In this document: one piece after another, positions 49,813 through 59,611 of the stretch
How the letters are laid out: each line of letters begins with the position of its first letter
How positions within the stretch are numbered: the first letter of the stretch is position 1
NCBI RefSeq assembly: GCF_001594145.1
Contig: NZ_LVCF01000042.1
Span: 62,001-126,000 of the forward strand
From: Branchiibius sp. NY16-3462-2
GTDB lineage: Bacteria > Actinomycetota > Actinomycetes > Actinomycetales > Dermatophilaceae
Length of the DNA stretch: 64,000 nt
Direction of reading: 5' to 3'
The notes under the pieces: model-generated
Database searches by the model: none
What the model was told of the DNA's origin: nothing
What the model saw: only the letters and a program-made list of their open reading frames with translations
Program-made: the position numbers and the translations under genes

Positions 49813-51015
49813 ATGCCAGCCGGTCTCACCGTCGCCGACATTGCTGTGGGCCTCGTGCCCATCCTCGCCGCCCTGGTCACCGTCGGGATCTTCCGGTGGC
49901 GGCGCAAGGATGAGATCTTCACCGACGTCACGCCCGGGCTGGCCCCCGGAATCGGCGCGTCTGATCACACCGAGCGGGTACGCCGAGGGGTTGAGTACTC
50001 CGGCCCCGTCGCCGTCCGCTTCAACGCGCCCGACAACTCCACCCCGGCCCTGTCCGGCACGGTCATCGACGGCATCGTGCACGGCCGGGATCTGACCGCG
50101 ACCTTGGTCGATCTGGCGCTGCGCGGGATCGTCACCCTGGAGAAGGAGACGAGTCCGAAGGGCAAGGACGACTGGCGGATCTCCCGCACCGGAGTCGGTG
50201 AGGAGACGATGGCCGAACACGAGCGAGTGCTGCTCGACGCGCTGCTGGCGGGTCGCACCAGCGTGCTGCTCGGGTCACTGCGCCAGGCCGACGTCGCGCA
50301 ACGGTGGCGTAAGGCGGAGATCGCCGTCTACCGGGCCGTGGTCGATCGCGGCTGGTATCGCAAGCACCCGCGCTCGCGCAACGGTCTGCTGTCCTTCCTC
50401 GGTGTCGCTCTCATCGTTGCTGCCTGCGGCGCCGGTCTGGTAGCGGCGGTGGCCGAAAACCATTGGCAGTGGGTGCCGTTGGGCGTCGGACTGGGGGTGG
50501 GAGGCGTGCTGCTCATCTGGCGGGGCAGGGGTCGTACGCCGCGCACGGCTCTCGGGACGGCGGCCCGGATCCAGGCGCTGGGCTACGAGGAGTACCTCAA
50601 GACCGCCGAAGCCGGTCAGCTCAAACACGAGGAACTCGCGGGCGAGATCCGCTCGATGCTGCCGTACGCCGTGGCTTTCGGTGTCGCCCCGCACGTGGCG
50701 TCGGTGCTGGGGGAGGCGTTGCGGTCTGCGCGGATCGCGGAAGGGTCGGAGGCGGCGCTGGGGATGGCGGCCGACATGGCCCTCGACCCAGGAATCTTCT
50801 ACTTGATGGACGGTCTGGTTGACCTGGTCGGGTCCGTTGATCTGTCGGCGCTGGCCGACGTCGATCCCGGGGACGCGTTGTCCGGCTTGCTCGACGGCTT
50901 CGACGGGCTGGGTGATGCGCTGTCCAACCTTGGCGACGGCATCGGCGACCTGGTCCCCGGCGACGGATGTCTCGACGGATGCGACGGCTGCGACGCCGGC
51001 TGCATCGACTTCTAG
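49813..51015 (+). CDS. DUF2207-like membrane protein lacking the extracellular domain
   Basis: 400 residues. One N-terminal helix (about 8-27) leads to GRDLTATLVDLALRGIVTLE, the cytoplasmic signature of DUF2207 proteins. Two central helices (about 193-233) and AARIQALGYEEYLKTAE follow. The usual N-terminal extracellular DUF2207 domain is missing. The C-terminus is Asp/Gly-rich and ends with CLDGCDGCDAGC, four closely spaced Cys. Function is unknown. It converges on a DUF402 gene with no gap. Confidence 0.7.
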   Translation: MPAGLTVADIAVGLVPILAALVTVGIFRWRRKDEIFTDVTPGLAPGIGASDHTERVRRGVEYSGPVAVRFNAPDNSTPALSGTVIDGIVHGRDLTATLVDLALRGIVTLEKETSPKGKDDWRISRTGVGEETMAEHERVLLDALLAGRTSVLLGSLRQADVAQRWRKAEIAVYRAVVDRGWYRKHPRSRNGLLSFLGVALIVAACGAGLVAAVAENHWQWVPLGVGLGVGGVLLIWRGRGRTPRTALGTAARIQALGYEEYLKTAEAGQLKHEELAGEIRSMLPYAVAFGVAPHVASVLGEALRSARIAEGSEAALGMAADMALDPGIFYLMDGLVDLVGSVDLSALADVDPGDALSGLLDGFDGLGDALSNLGDGIGDLVPGDGCLDGCDGCDAGCIDF

Positions 51016-51636
51016 TCAGTCGGGCAGGTAATCGCGCCAGTTGTCCGGCAGGTCCAGCGGACCCCACTCGGCCGGCGGCTCCCAGTGCGCCCAATGTTGT
51101 TCGACGGGAACGCCGTTCGCCGAGACCAGTTCCTTGACCCGCTCGAAGTTGGCGCGGATCTGCTCCGCCTCAGCTTCGGTGAACCGGCCGTCGAGCACTT
51201 CCTGCTCGAAGAGTTCGACGTCCTTCTCCTCGACGGTTCCGTCCGGACTGATCACCAGGTCGAGTTCCTGGTCGGAGCCGTCGATGCCGCCCTCGAACCG
51301 TTGGATCGGTGCGATGACGTCGATGTACCAGCACTCGAACTCCCGGTCCGGGCCTGTCCAGAAGACGGTGGTCTGCCAGGGCTCACCGGCGCGCACGATG
51401 GTGAGCGCGCCGTGACCGGTCCACCGGTCGTGACCCCTTGCCTTCCAGGGGTGTTCACCGAGCGGGTGCGGCTCGGGGAAGCCCATCTGGGCCCCGGAAG
51501 GAATGTAGGTGACCAGGCGGTCGCCGGTGTCCTCCACGACGTACTCGCTGGTGACCAGCCACACCGCACCGTGGTGGATTTCCCGGGTCAGGATGACGTC
51601 GCCGAACTCCCACCGGGTCCCCGTGTATCGCTGCAC
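51016..51636 (-). CDS. DUF402-domain protein (nucleoside-phosphatase-like)
   Basis: 206 residues. The N-terminal beta region and the WYIDVIAPIQRFEGGIDGSDQELDLVISPDG block, with clustered acidic residues for metal, are typical of DUF402/FomD-Ntdp-like proteins that hydrolyse nucleotides. A helical tail (about 135-170) follows. GTG 51636 has TAACGT seven bases upstream. A function in nucleotide or RNA turnover is inferred from the fold. Confidence 0.72.
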   Translation of the reverse strand: MQRYTGTRWEFGDVILTREIHHGAVWLVTSEYVVEDTGDRLVTYIPSGAQMGFPEPHPLGEHPWKARGHDRWTGHGALTIVRAGEPWQTTVFWTGPDREFECWYIDVIAPIQRFEGGIDGSDQELDLVISPDGTVEEKDVELFEQEVLDGRFTEAEAEQIRANFERVKELVSANGVPVEQHWAHWEPPAEWGPLDLPDNWRDYLPD

Positions 51637-51643
51637 GGGTCCG

Positions 51644-51649
51644 ACGTTA
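51644..51649 (-). promoter_or_regulatory. -10 hexamer of DUF402 gene
   Basis: TAACGT on the minus strand, seven bases before GTG 51636, within the end of the upstream DUF1801 gene region. Confidence 0.4.
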
Positions 51650-52072
51650 CGACACGGCCTTCTTGATCAGAGCGGTCAGTGTCTTCTCGACGGCCGGTGT
51701 CCACTTGAGCAGCGCGTACGTCGTGGGCCACAAGTCGCCGTCATCGAGAGTGGCCGCGTCTTCGAAACCCACTGTGGCGTAACGGGTCTTGAACTTCGCA
51801 GCGTCCTTGAAGAAGAGCACGATCTTGCCGTCGGCGTTGGTGTAGGCGGGCATGCCGTACCACGTCTTGCAGTCCAGGTCGGGCGCGACCGTGGTGACCA
51901 GCACGTGTAGCCGCTCGGCCAGTGCCTTGTCGTCCGGTGCCAACTCGGCGATCTTGTCGAGCACCTGTTGGAGGCCATCGGCCTTCTTGGTGCCCTTCCT
52001 GCCTTCCGCGCGCAACTCCTCTGCGCGTTCCTTCATCGCCGCGCGTTCGGCGGCGCTGAATCCGTCACTCAT
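51647..52072 (-). CDS. DUF1801-family protein
   Basis: 141 residues. The highly charged N-terminal helix (AAERAAMKERAEELRAEGRKG) precedes the YdhG/DUF1801 core with LDCKTWYGMPAYTNADGKIVLFF and KFKTRYATVGF. The family is sometimes described as iron-chaperone-like, without firm evidence here. ATG 52072 was preferred to the longer frame because it starts the family sequence and has GAGAGGGA upstream. Confidence 0.72.
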   Translation of the reverse strand: MSDGFSAAERAAMKERAEELRAEGRKGTKKADGLQQVLDKIAELAPDDKALAERLHVLVTTVAPDLDCKTWYGMPAYTNADGKIVLFFKDAAKFKTRYATVGFEDAATLDDGDLWPTTYALLKWTPAVEKTLTALIKKAVS

Positions 52073-52091
52073 CAGTCGATCCCTCTCGTGG

Positions 52092-52496
52092 TCAGGCCTG
52101 TTGGATGCGCAGCAGGTTGCCGGCGGGGTCACGCACGGCGGCATCGCGCACACCCCAGAACTGATCGGTCGGCTCCTGCACGACCTCAGCACCGGTGGCC
52201 GCGGCGAGCCGGTCGAAGAGTTCGGCCAGGTCGTCGGTGCGGAACTGCACCGGGCTCAACTCACCCTTGGCCAGCAACGTCGCCAGGGCCTCGCCATCCT
52301 CCTTCGACCGCCCGGCCTGCGGTTCGGACAGCACGATCTGCAACGTGGGGTCCGCCGGTGAAGCCAGGGTGATCCAGTGGAAGCCGTCGTTCTCCACCTC
52401 GTTCTGCACGACGAGGCCGAGTGCGTCGCGATAGAACCCGGTCGCGGCGGCGGTGTCGTCGACGTAGATATGGACGAGGGCGAGGGTGGTTGCCAT
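52092..52496 (-). CDS. VOC-family (glyoxalase/bleomycin-resistance fold) protein
   Basis: 134 residues. Two beta-alpha-beta-beta-beta modules are seen, with LVHIYVDDTAAATGFYRDALGL in the first and VQFRTDDLAELFDRLAAATGAEVVQEP in the second, ending RDPAGNLLRIQQ. His and Glu positions could hold a metal. Substrate is unknown. ATG 52496 has TAGTTT seven bases upstream (52504-52509), giving it a promoter separate from the AraC gene behind it. Confidence 0.8.
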   Translation of the reverse strand: MATTLALVHIYVDDTAAATGFYRDALGLVVQNEVENDGFHWITLASPADPTLQIVLSEPQAGRSKEDGEALATLLAKGELSPVQFRTDDLAELFDRLAAATGAEVVQEPTDQFWGVRDAAVRDPAGNLLRIQQA

Positions 52497-52503
52497 GACT
52501 ACG

Positions 52504-52509
52504 AAACTA
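52504..52509 (-). promoter_or_regulatory. -10 hexamer of VOC gene
   Basis: TAGTTT on the minus strand, seven bases before ATG 52496. Confidence 0.4.
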
Positions 52510-52514
52510 GAGGG

Positions 52515-52952
52515 TCAGCGGGCGGAGCGCTTCTCCGAAACTGCTCGGTTGGGCGGGCGTTTGCGCGGCCGGGTCAGGATGCGCGCCTCGCACGGTGGGA
52601 CAGTGCGCAGCGCCTCATGATTCGCAGCGCGGTACGCCGACGGGGTCATCCCGACGATCTGGGTGAACTTCGCCGAGAACGAGCCGAGACTCGTGCACCC
52701 GACCAGGAAACAGACGTCCGTGACGCTCAACTCACCCTGTCGCAGCAGGGCCTTGGCCCGCTCGATGCGGCGGGTCATCAGATACGAGTAGGGGGTCTCG
52801 GCGTACGTCTGGCTAAATCGTCGGCTGAAGTGGGCGGGCGACATCAGGGCCGTGCGCGCCAACGCAGGTACGTCGAGTGGCTGGCTGTACTCGCGATCCA
52901 TCCGGTCCCGGGCACGCCGGAGCCGTTTCAGTTCGTCGAGATCCACACCCAC
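52515..52952 (-). CDS. AraC-family transcriptional regulator (DNA-binding domain only)
   Basis: 145 residues. Two helix-turn-helix units are seen: DVPALARTALMSPAHFSRRFSQTYAETPYSYLM and SVTDVCFLVGCTSLGSFSAKFTQIVGMTPSAYR. There is no ligand-binding domain. The basic tail after residue 110 is variable. GTG 52952 is supported by CAGAAT six bases upstream. It may regulate the VOC gene downstream or the divergent permease. Confidence 0.83.
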   Translation of the reverse strand: MGVDLDELKRLRRARDRMDREYSQPLDVPALARTALMSPAHFSRRFSQTYAETPYSYLMTRRIERAKALLRQGELSVTDVCFLVGCTSLGSFSAKFTQIVGMTPSAYRAANHEALRTVPPCEARILTRPRKRPPNRAVSEKRSAR

Positions 52953-52958
52953 CCGGCC

Positions 52959-52964
52959 ATTCTG
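52959..52964 (-). promoter_or_regulatory. -10 hexamer of AraC-type gene
   Basis: CAGAAT on the minus strand, six bases before GTG 52952. Confidence 0.4.
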
Positions 52965-53034
52965 GCCGATCTGATCACGGCGATGGCGACGCGCGGAATG
53001 TCGCCCTTTGATTGCGAGTGCGCTGTGCTGTCGG

Positions 53035-53040
53035 CAGAAT
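53035..53040 (+). promoter_or_regulatory. -10 hexamer of APC permease gene
   Basis: CAGAAT, the same hexamer as in the divergent AraC promoter, seven bases before ATG 53048. Confidence 0.4.
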
Positions 53041-53047
53041 CTCGGAA

Positions 53048-54379
53048 ATGACGACTGCGACGCCGGCTGGCGCGAGCGCTCCCAAGAAGGGCGCGATCAC
53101 GGTTGCGTCGGCAACGGCCATCGGCGTCGGCGGAATGATGGGCGCCGGGCTCTACACCTTGGTGGGCCTGGCGGCGACGACCGCCGGCGTGTGGATCCCG
53201 GTGGCTTTCCTGGTCGGTGGTCTGGTGTCGCTGTTCAGCGTGTACTCCTACGCCAAACTCGGCGCCAAGTTCCCCAGTCGCGGTGGCGCTGCTGCATTCC
53301 TCATCCGGTGCTTCGGCGACGGTCTGATCGCCGGCGGCTTGAACATCTTCCAGTTCCTCGGCTGGATCATCGCGATGGCCCTCTACGCCGCCGGTTTCGC
53401 GGGCTACGCCCGGGACCTGCTGCCGTTCGACACTCCGGACTGGTCGGGCAAGGTGATCGGCGTCGCGCTGGTCGTCGTGTTGGTCGGCGTCAACATGATC
53501 GGTTCCAAGCTCGTCGGCCGCTCAGAACTTTTCGTGATCGGCATCGAGTTGGCCATCATCGCCATCTTTGTCGTTGCGTCCTTCTTCAAGGCTGATCCCG
53601 ACCGCTTCCACCAGGTCGGGGGCGAGGGCGCGCTCGGGATCCTGTTCGCGGCCGGTCTGCTCTACGTCACGTACGAAGGCTTCGGGGTGGTGACCAACTC
53701 CGCCGGTGACATGAAGAACCCGGCCAAGGAGTTGCCGCGGGCGATGTACCAGGCGTTGGCCATCGTGATCGTCGTCTACGTCGTGGTGAGTGCACTCATC
53801 GTGATGCTGCTGCCGTTGTCCGGGATCGTCGAGAACCAGGGCCACGTCTTCGCCGAAGCCGGTCGGGCGGCCTTGGGCCACGTCGGGTTCGTCGTGATCG
53901 GGGCGGCCGCACTGTTGGCCACCGCGTCCGGCGTCAACGCCACCCTCTTCGGCGACGCGAACCTGGCGTACACCGTTGCCAAAGAGGGTGAGATGCCCGA
54001 GGACTTCGCCCGTGGGGTCTGGCACAGCGGCACGTGGGGACTGCTGATAGCCGGCGGCCTGACCTGCGCGTTCGTGGTCTTCTTCCCACTGTCCGCAGTG
54101 GGGCAGATGGCCAGCCTGGCGTTCCTGATCGTCTACGGCACCGTCAGCCTCGGCCATCTGCGCCTGGCGGACCAGACCGGCGCCAAGCGGCCGCTGCTGT
54201 GGCTCGCGGTGCTGTTGAACCTGGCGCTGTTCTGCTTGTTGCTGGGTTACGCCATTCACACCGGACCCGCCAGCACGTGGATCACGTTGCTGGTCGTCCT
54301 GGTGTTCAGCTTCGTGGCCGAGTACGTCTACCGTCGCGTCACTGGTCGCCACCTGACGCTGCACCCGCCGCGCTTCTAG
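53048..54379 (+). CDS. APC-superfamily amino acid permease
   Basis: 443 residues with about twelve helices. TAIGVGGMMGAGLYTLVGLAA carries the Gly-rich unwound helix 1 of APC transporters. YVTYEGFGVVTNSAGDMKNPAKELPRAM is the conserved helix 6 region, and ASGVNATLFGDANLAYTVAKEGEMPEDF follows. It imports or exchanges amino acids or amines; specificity is unclear. ATG 53048 was chosen over the longer frame. Confidence 0.85.
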   Translation: MTTATPAGASAPKKGAITVASATAIGVGGMMGAGLYTLVGLAATTAGVWIPVAFLVGGLVSLFSVYSYAKLGAKFPSRGGAAAFLIRCFGDGLIAGGLNIFQFLGWIIAMALYAAGFAGYARDLLPFDTPDWSGKVIGVALVVVLVGVNMIGSKLVGRSELFVIGIELAIIAIFVVASFFKADPDRFHQVGGEGALGILFAAGLLYVTYEGFGVVTNSAGDMKNPAKELPRAMYQALAIVIVVYVVVSALIVMLLPLSGIVENQGHVFAEAGRAALGHVGFVVIGAAALLATASGVNATLFGDANLAYTVAKEGEMPEDFARGVWHSGTWGLLIAGGLTCAFVVFFPLSAVGQMASLAFLIVYGTVSLGHLRLADQTGAKRPLLWLAVLLNLALFCLLLGYAIHTGPASTWITLLVVLVFSFVAEYVYRRVTGRHLTLHPPRF

Positions 54380-54391
54380 CCGGGTTCGCAC

Positions 54392-55612
54392 ATGTTGTGG
54401 ATAGTGCGTGCGGCGCAGGAGTCGATCGTGACGGACCTGGAGCAGGCACGTGTCGCGGCGGACGTCGGCCCGACTAGTGCGACGGGCTGGTCAGCGGTTT
54501 GGGCCGATGAGTCAGTCGCGGGCCTACTGCCGATGCCCTGGGTGTCGGTGGCGCACGATTCGTCCCGGCCGGAGGGCCGCCCCGAGGTCATCGTCCGCGA
54601 TGCCGATGGGATGCGGCACGGGCCGGAGGCTCCGCCAGAAGACGTTGCTGACCAGTTGCTAACCCTCTTCGAGGCACGTGAGGAAGACCGGGCGGGGATC
54701 GTCGAGGCGCTCGCGGACAGCGAGGATGCGGATGAACTACTGGACGGACTGTCCGCTCTGGGTCTGCCGTCGATGACCCCTGCCGACCCCGAGACCATGG
54801 TCATGGTGATCGCCGGCGCTCCGGTGGAGGCCCGCTTCGGTGCACACAAGGCGGGGCCTGCGTGGCTGGCGTCGCTCGATCCGCAGACGACGCTGGTTCT
54901 GCCCGTTGATGATTCGGACGAGGTTGGGGCGGGCGCCCGGCTCCCCCACAGCCAAGAGGTGTTCGTCACGGTGTCCACGGTGGTCGGTGGCCGTCGGCGC
55001 CAACTGGTGTTGTGGCGTTCAGCAGATGCAACCGGATTCGAGATCTGGCATAAGGGCGAGCAACTCGGCCGGTGGATCTGGAATCGCGCATGGCGTACGA
55101 CGATGATGCAGACCTTGGACATCGAACCCCACGTCGTCGAAGCCTTGGCAGCGATCGCTGCAGGACCGGTCGAAGCGGTCGATCTGCGAGTTCTCTTGCG
55201 ACGCAAGGCTGGAACCGGCACCGAGCTCACCGAGTTGGTTGGTCTACTGGGGTTGCCGCCCGGTGTCGCGGACCTGGCCAATGGCCGGGTGGAGCCGCAG
55301 CAGGTGCCCGGCGCGGAGCGCCTCGAGCGGCAGGGCATGGCCCGTTCCATGCGTACGGCGTTGCGCGAGGAGCCGCCGCTCTCGCCGCGCCCCGCTGTGC
55401 AGGGGCTGTACCTGCTCTACACCATCGGCACCGTCCTGGCCTGTCTGATCATGGCGTTGGTGTCGCTCACGGGTGTCGTGCGCCTGACCACCGGTGAGAG
55501 TGAGGAGTGGTTGTTCCTCGTGTTCTCAATGGGGATGACGCTGCTGCTCGGCTGGACCGCCCGCTATCGGGTACGCCGAGTGCTCGCCGCTCGCCGTACC
55601 TCACCTTCCTGA
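54392..55612 (+). CDS. hypothetical protein with two C-terminal membrane helices
   Basis: 406 residues. The large N-terminal part (to about 330) looks soluble, with acidic ADSEDADELLDGLSALG and a repeated beta/alpha character in FVTVSTVVGGRRRQLVLW. Two helices (about 345-367 and 376-393) and a basic tail end the protein. No family is recognised. ATG 54392 lies 12 bases after the permease stop; GTG 54428 is an alternative start. Confidence 0.55.
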   Translation: MLWIVRAAQESIVTDLEQARVAADVGPTSATGWSAVWADESVAGLLPMPWVSVAHDSSRPEGRPEVIVRDADGMRHGPEAPPEDVADQLLTLFEAREEDRAGIVEALADSEDADELLDGLSALGLPSMTPADPETMVMVIAGAPVEARFGAHKAGPAWLASLDPQTTLVLPVDDSDEVGAGARLPHSQEVFVTVSTVVGGRRRQLVLWRSADATGFEIWHKGEQLGRWIWNRAWRTTMMQTLDIEPHVVEALAAIAAGPVEAVDLRVLLRRKAGTGTELTELVGLLGLPPGVADLANGRVEPQQVPGAERLERQGMARSMRTALREEPPLSPRPAVQGLYLLYTIGTVLACLIMALVSLTGVVRLTTGESEEWLFLVFSMGMTLLLGWTARYRVRRVLAARRTSPS

Positions 55613-55630
55613 CCGGGCCGAGAGGCGTTC

Positions 55631-56020
55631 TCAGAGAGTGCGGATCCGGACGTCGTGACCGGTGGAACGCGCGAGTCTGCCGTCCCGGGTGACCAGGTGG
55701 CAGTCAAGGGCCTCGGCCAGGACGACGTACGCCGCGTCGTACGCGCTGAGGTTCTGGCGTAACTGGAAACTGCGCAGTCTCAATGCCCCGTCACTCGGCC
55801 ACCGCTGGATCGGTAACTCGGCGTAGTCGGTGAGCGCATCCTCGGCCCGGGCGGGGCTGAGGTGTCCGCCGAGAGTCAGTCCGCGAATCGCGGACACGAC
55901 CTCAAAGTCGATGAGTTGGGGAGCGTGCAGGTCCTCTGCACTCAGCGTGTGGCGCAGTTCTTCGGTCGCCGGTGCGAGCGTGAGCGCGTCGACCACTGCA
56001 GAAGCATCGACGACGATCAT
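55631..56020 (-). CDS. PIN-domain toxin of a VapBC module
   Basis: 129 residues, PIN-domain nuclease. The acidic active-site residues are visible: Asp5 (VVDASAVV), Glu40 (DFEVVSAI), Asp95 (AYDAAYVVLAE) and Asp113 (VTRDGRL). Such toxins cut tRNA or rRNA when free. Its ATG overlaps the antitoxin stop by four bases, the normal antitoxin-first order. Confidence 0.88.
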   Translation of the reverse strand: MIVVDASAVVDALTLAPATEELRHTLSAEDLHAPQLIDFEVVSAIRGLTLGGHLSPARAEDALTDYAELPIQRWPSDGALRLRSFQLRQNLSAYDAAYVVLAEALDCHLVTRDGRLARSTGHDVRIRTL

Positions 56021-56253
56021 CCGGCCGCGCGCTCGGCACGGGCGTTCGAGATGACCTCCGCTGAGGAGACAGCCGACCGCTCACTGCGCGCCGCTGCCCT
56101 AGCGAACACCTCGTCGGCAGTAGGGCGTTCGACCTCGCGCTGGATCACTTCGAGTAAGTAGCTGTTGAGCGATTGCCCGCGCGTCGCGGCGCGCGCCTTG
56201 AGTTGCTGGCGCGCTTCGTCGGGAACGTTTCGGATCTGCAGCAAAGACGCCAT
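56017..56253 (-). CDS. FitA/VapB-type ribbon-helix-helix antitoxin
   Basis: 78 residues. The N-terminal RHH motif is LLQIRNVPDEARQQLKARAA followed by GQSLNSYLLEVI, typical of FitA-like antitoxins. The C-terminal tail (ADEVFARAAARSERS) would wrap the toxin. ATG 56253 was preferred over 56268 because the family starts MASLLQIRN and CATAAT lies six bases upstream. It represses its own promoter through the overlapping palindrome. Confidence 0.85.
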   Translation of the reverse strand: MASLLQIRNVPDEARQQLKARAATRGQSLNSYLLEVIQREVERPTADEVFARAAARSERSAVSSAEVISNARAERAAG

Positions 56254-56267
56254 GCATACATTATGCA
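56253..56267. promoter_or_regulatory. VapBC autoregulatory operator and -10
   Basis: Perfect dyad TGCATA-CAT-TATGCA, abutting the antitoxin start codon. On the minus strand it contains the -10-like CATAAT (56265-56260), six bases from ATG 56253, so the transcript is probably leaderless and shut off by VapB binding. Confidence 0.7.
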
Positions 56268-56312
56268 TTGAAGTAAATGCAGGAGCGGCTGCGCCGTGCC
56301 TTCAATGACTTG

Positions 56313-56783
56313 TCAGCGCACTGCGTGGACGGCGATCGGCCACCAGTGGCGCTCATTCAGGTTGGCGTGGACCCCGATCCACTCGCCGGGGACGACCGGT
56401 TTCACTGCGTCATCGACTGCGAAGACCGGCACGTAAGCATCGGGTGTGGGATGTGGGTAGTCGGCATCGGGCTCAGGTGCGACGTTGCGCACGTAACCGA
56501 CGCATCGCACCGCAACGTCTGGTTGGCTGAGCGTCCGTTGCAGCAGTTGACGCAATCCCTCTGTCGCGGTGAGCCGTTCGGCGCCGCTGCCCAGGAAGAG
56601 CGTGGGCAGATCGAGCCCTTTTGGCGATGAGACACAGAAGAACGTCTCGCCGCGCAGCAGCAGTAACCGCACGATGATCGCCGGCGACGGAGTCGGGCAG
56701 TCCTGGCCAACCCACACCTCCGCGGTGCTTCCACTCGGCAGCCACGATGCCTCAGGGGTCGAAGCCACCAGCACACATGCCAC
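56313..56783 (-). CDS. hypothetical protein, possibly NUDIX-fold
   Basis: 156 residues. AIIVRLLLLRGETFFCVSSPKGLDLPTLFLG and LTATEGLRQLLQRTL resemble the strand-loop and helix order of NUDIX proteins, but no GX5EX7REUXEEXGU box is present, so catalytic activity is doubtful. VPVFAVDDAVKPVVPGEWI continues a beta-rich end. It stands alone between the VapBC and dnaK promoters. Confidence 0.5.
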   Translation of the reverse strand: MACVLVASTPEASWLPSGSTAEVWVGQDCPTPSPAIIVRLLLLRGETFFCVSSPKGLDLPTLFLGSGAERLTATEGLRQLLQRTLSQPDVAVRCVGYVRNVAPEPDADYPHPTPDAYVPVFAVDDAVKPVVPGEWIGVHANLNERHWWPIAVHAVR

Positions 56784-56917
56784 GACGTGAGTGTGTCAGC
56801 CCGATGATTCTGAGGACTTCCAGGGTTTTGAGGATGTGAGCGCGCGCGGAGTCCTCAGAAACGTCGTGATCCTCAAAATCGGTGCGGTTGCCGGGGAACA
56901 AAGTCACCCTAACCAAA

Positions 56918-56938
56918 GTTGAGTCTAGTGAACGCAAC
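56918..56938. promoter_or_regulatory. HAIR-like HspR operator 1
   Basis: GTTGAGT-N7-ACGCAAC, 11 of 14 matches to the HspR inverted repeat CTTGAGT-N7-ACTCAAG. It lies inside a longer dyad CAAAGTTG-N13-CAACTTTG (56914-56942). Confidence 0.6.
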
Positions 56939-56954
56939 TTTGCGGAGCAGGGGT

Positions 56955-56983
56955 TTGACAACTCCGACGAAGCGGGGTTGAGT
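56955..56983 (+). promoter_or_regulatory. dnaK promoter
   Basis: -35 TTGACA (56955-56960), 17-base spacer, -10 TTGAGT (56978-56983). The -10 lies within the second HspR-like site. Confidence 0.55.
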
Positions 56984-56997
56984 CGGAAGCAGTCAAT
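56977..56997. promoter_or_regulatory. HAIR-like HspR operator 2
   Basis: GTTGAGT-N7-AGTCAAT, 11 of 14 matches to the HAIR consensus. It covers the -10 of the dnaK promoter. Confidence 0.6.
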
Positions 56998-57069
56998 CCC
57001 GCAAGGTGAGGGGCACGAAAACCGGCTCCTCGGCGTACTGGATATCAACAAACAAAAGGAGCACCACTC

Positions 57070-58949
<1,880 letters not shown>

Positions 58950-58953
<4 letters not shown>

Positions 58954-59567
58954 CGGACTCCGTCAACAACCCCGAGGCCTCGGACCCTCGCGAGAGCGAG
59001 GAGTCCGAGGCCACCGGGCCGGTGGTCCGCGACAAGCGGCGCCTCGACCCGGAGACTGGTGAGGTCCGGCAGCCCGAGCAATCGGCTGCCGACCTGAAAG
59101 CGGCCGAAGCTGCCGCATCGACTGACGGACTGCACCCCGACACGCTTCTCGCGCAGGAGCGGCTCGAGGATCTGCAGCGTCTGCAGGCGGAATACGTCAA
59201 CTACAAGAAGCGCGTGGACCGGGACCGCGACACGCACCGTGAAGCCGGTGCGATCGGGGTGCTGGACTCGATCCTGCCTGTGCTGGACGAGATCCACCTG
59301 GCCCGGCAGCACGGTGACCTGGAGGGTTCGCCCTTCGAGAAGATCGCCGACAAGCTCGACGCGGTGCTGACCAAGCACGGACTGGTGCAGTACGGCGCCG
59401 TGGGCGACGCGTTCGATCCCACCGTGCACGAGGCCCTGATGCACATCCAGGCCGAGGTGCCGGAGGGGTCCGAGGGCACCACCGTCGTGCAGGTGATCCA
59501 ACCGGGCTACAAACTCGGAGACCGCGTGCTGCGACCTGCGCGGGTCGCCGTCGCAGATCCGGCGTGA
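58950..59567 (+). CDS. grpE: nucleotide exchange factor GrpE
   Basis: 205 residues. An acidic, disordered N-terminus (to about 65) leads to the coiled-coil LQRLQAEYVNYKKRVDRDRD and the beta-head region VHEALMHIQAEVPEGSEGTTVVQVIQPGYKLGDRVLRPARV-type signature. GTG 58950 overlaps the dnaK stop. It releases ADP from DnaK. Confidence 0.94.
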
Positions 59568-59611
59568 TTCTTTGACACACAACAACATTCACACGAAGGG
59601 AGGCGTCGGAC

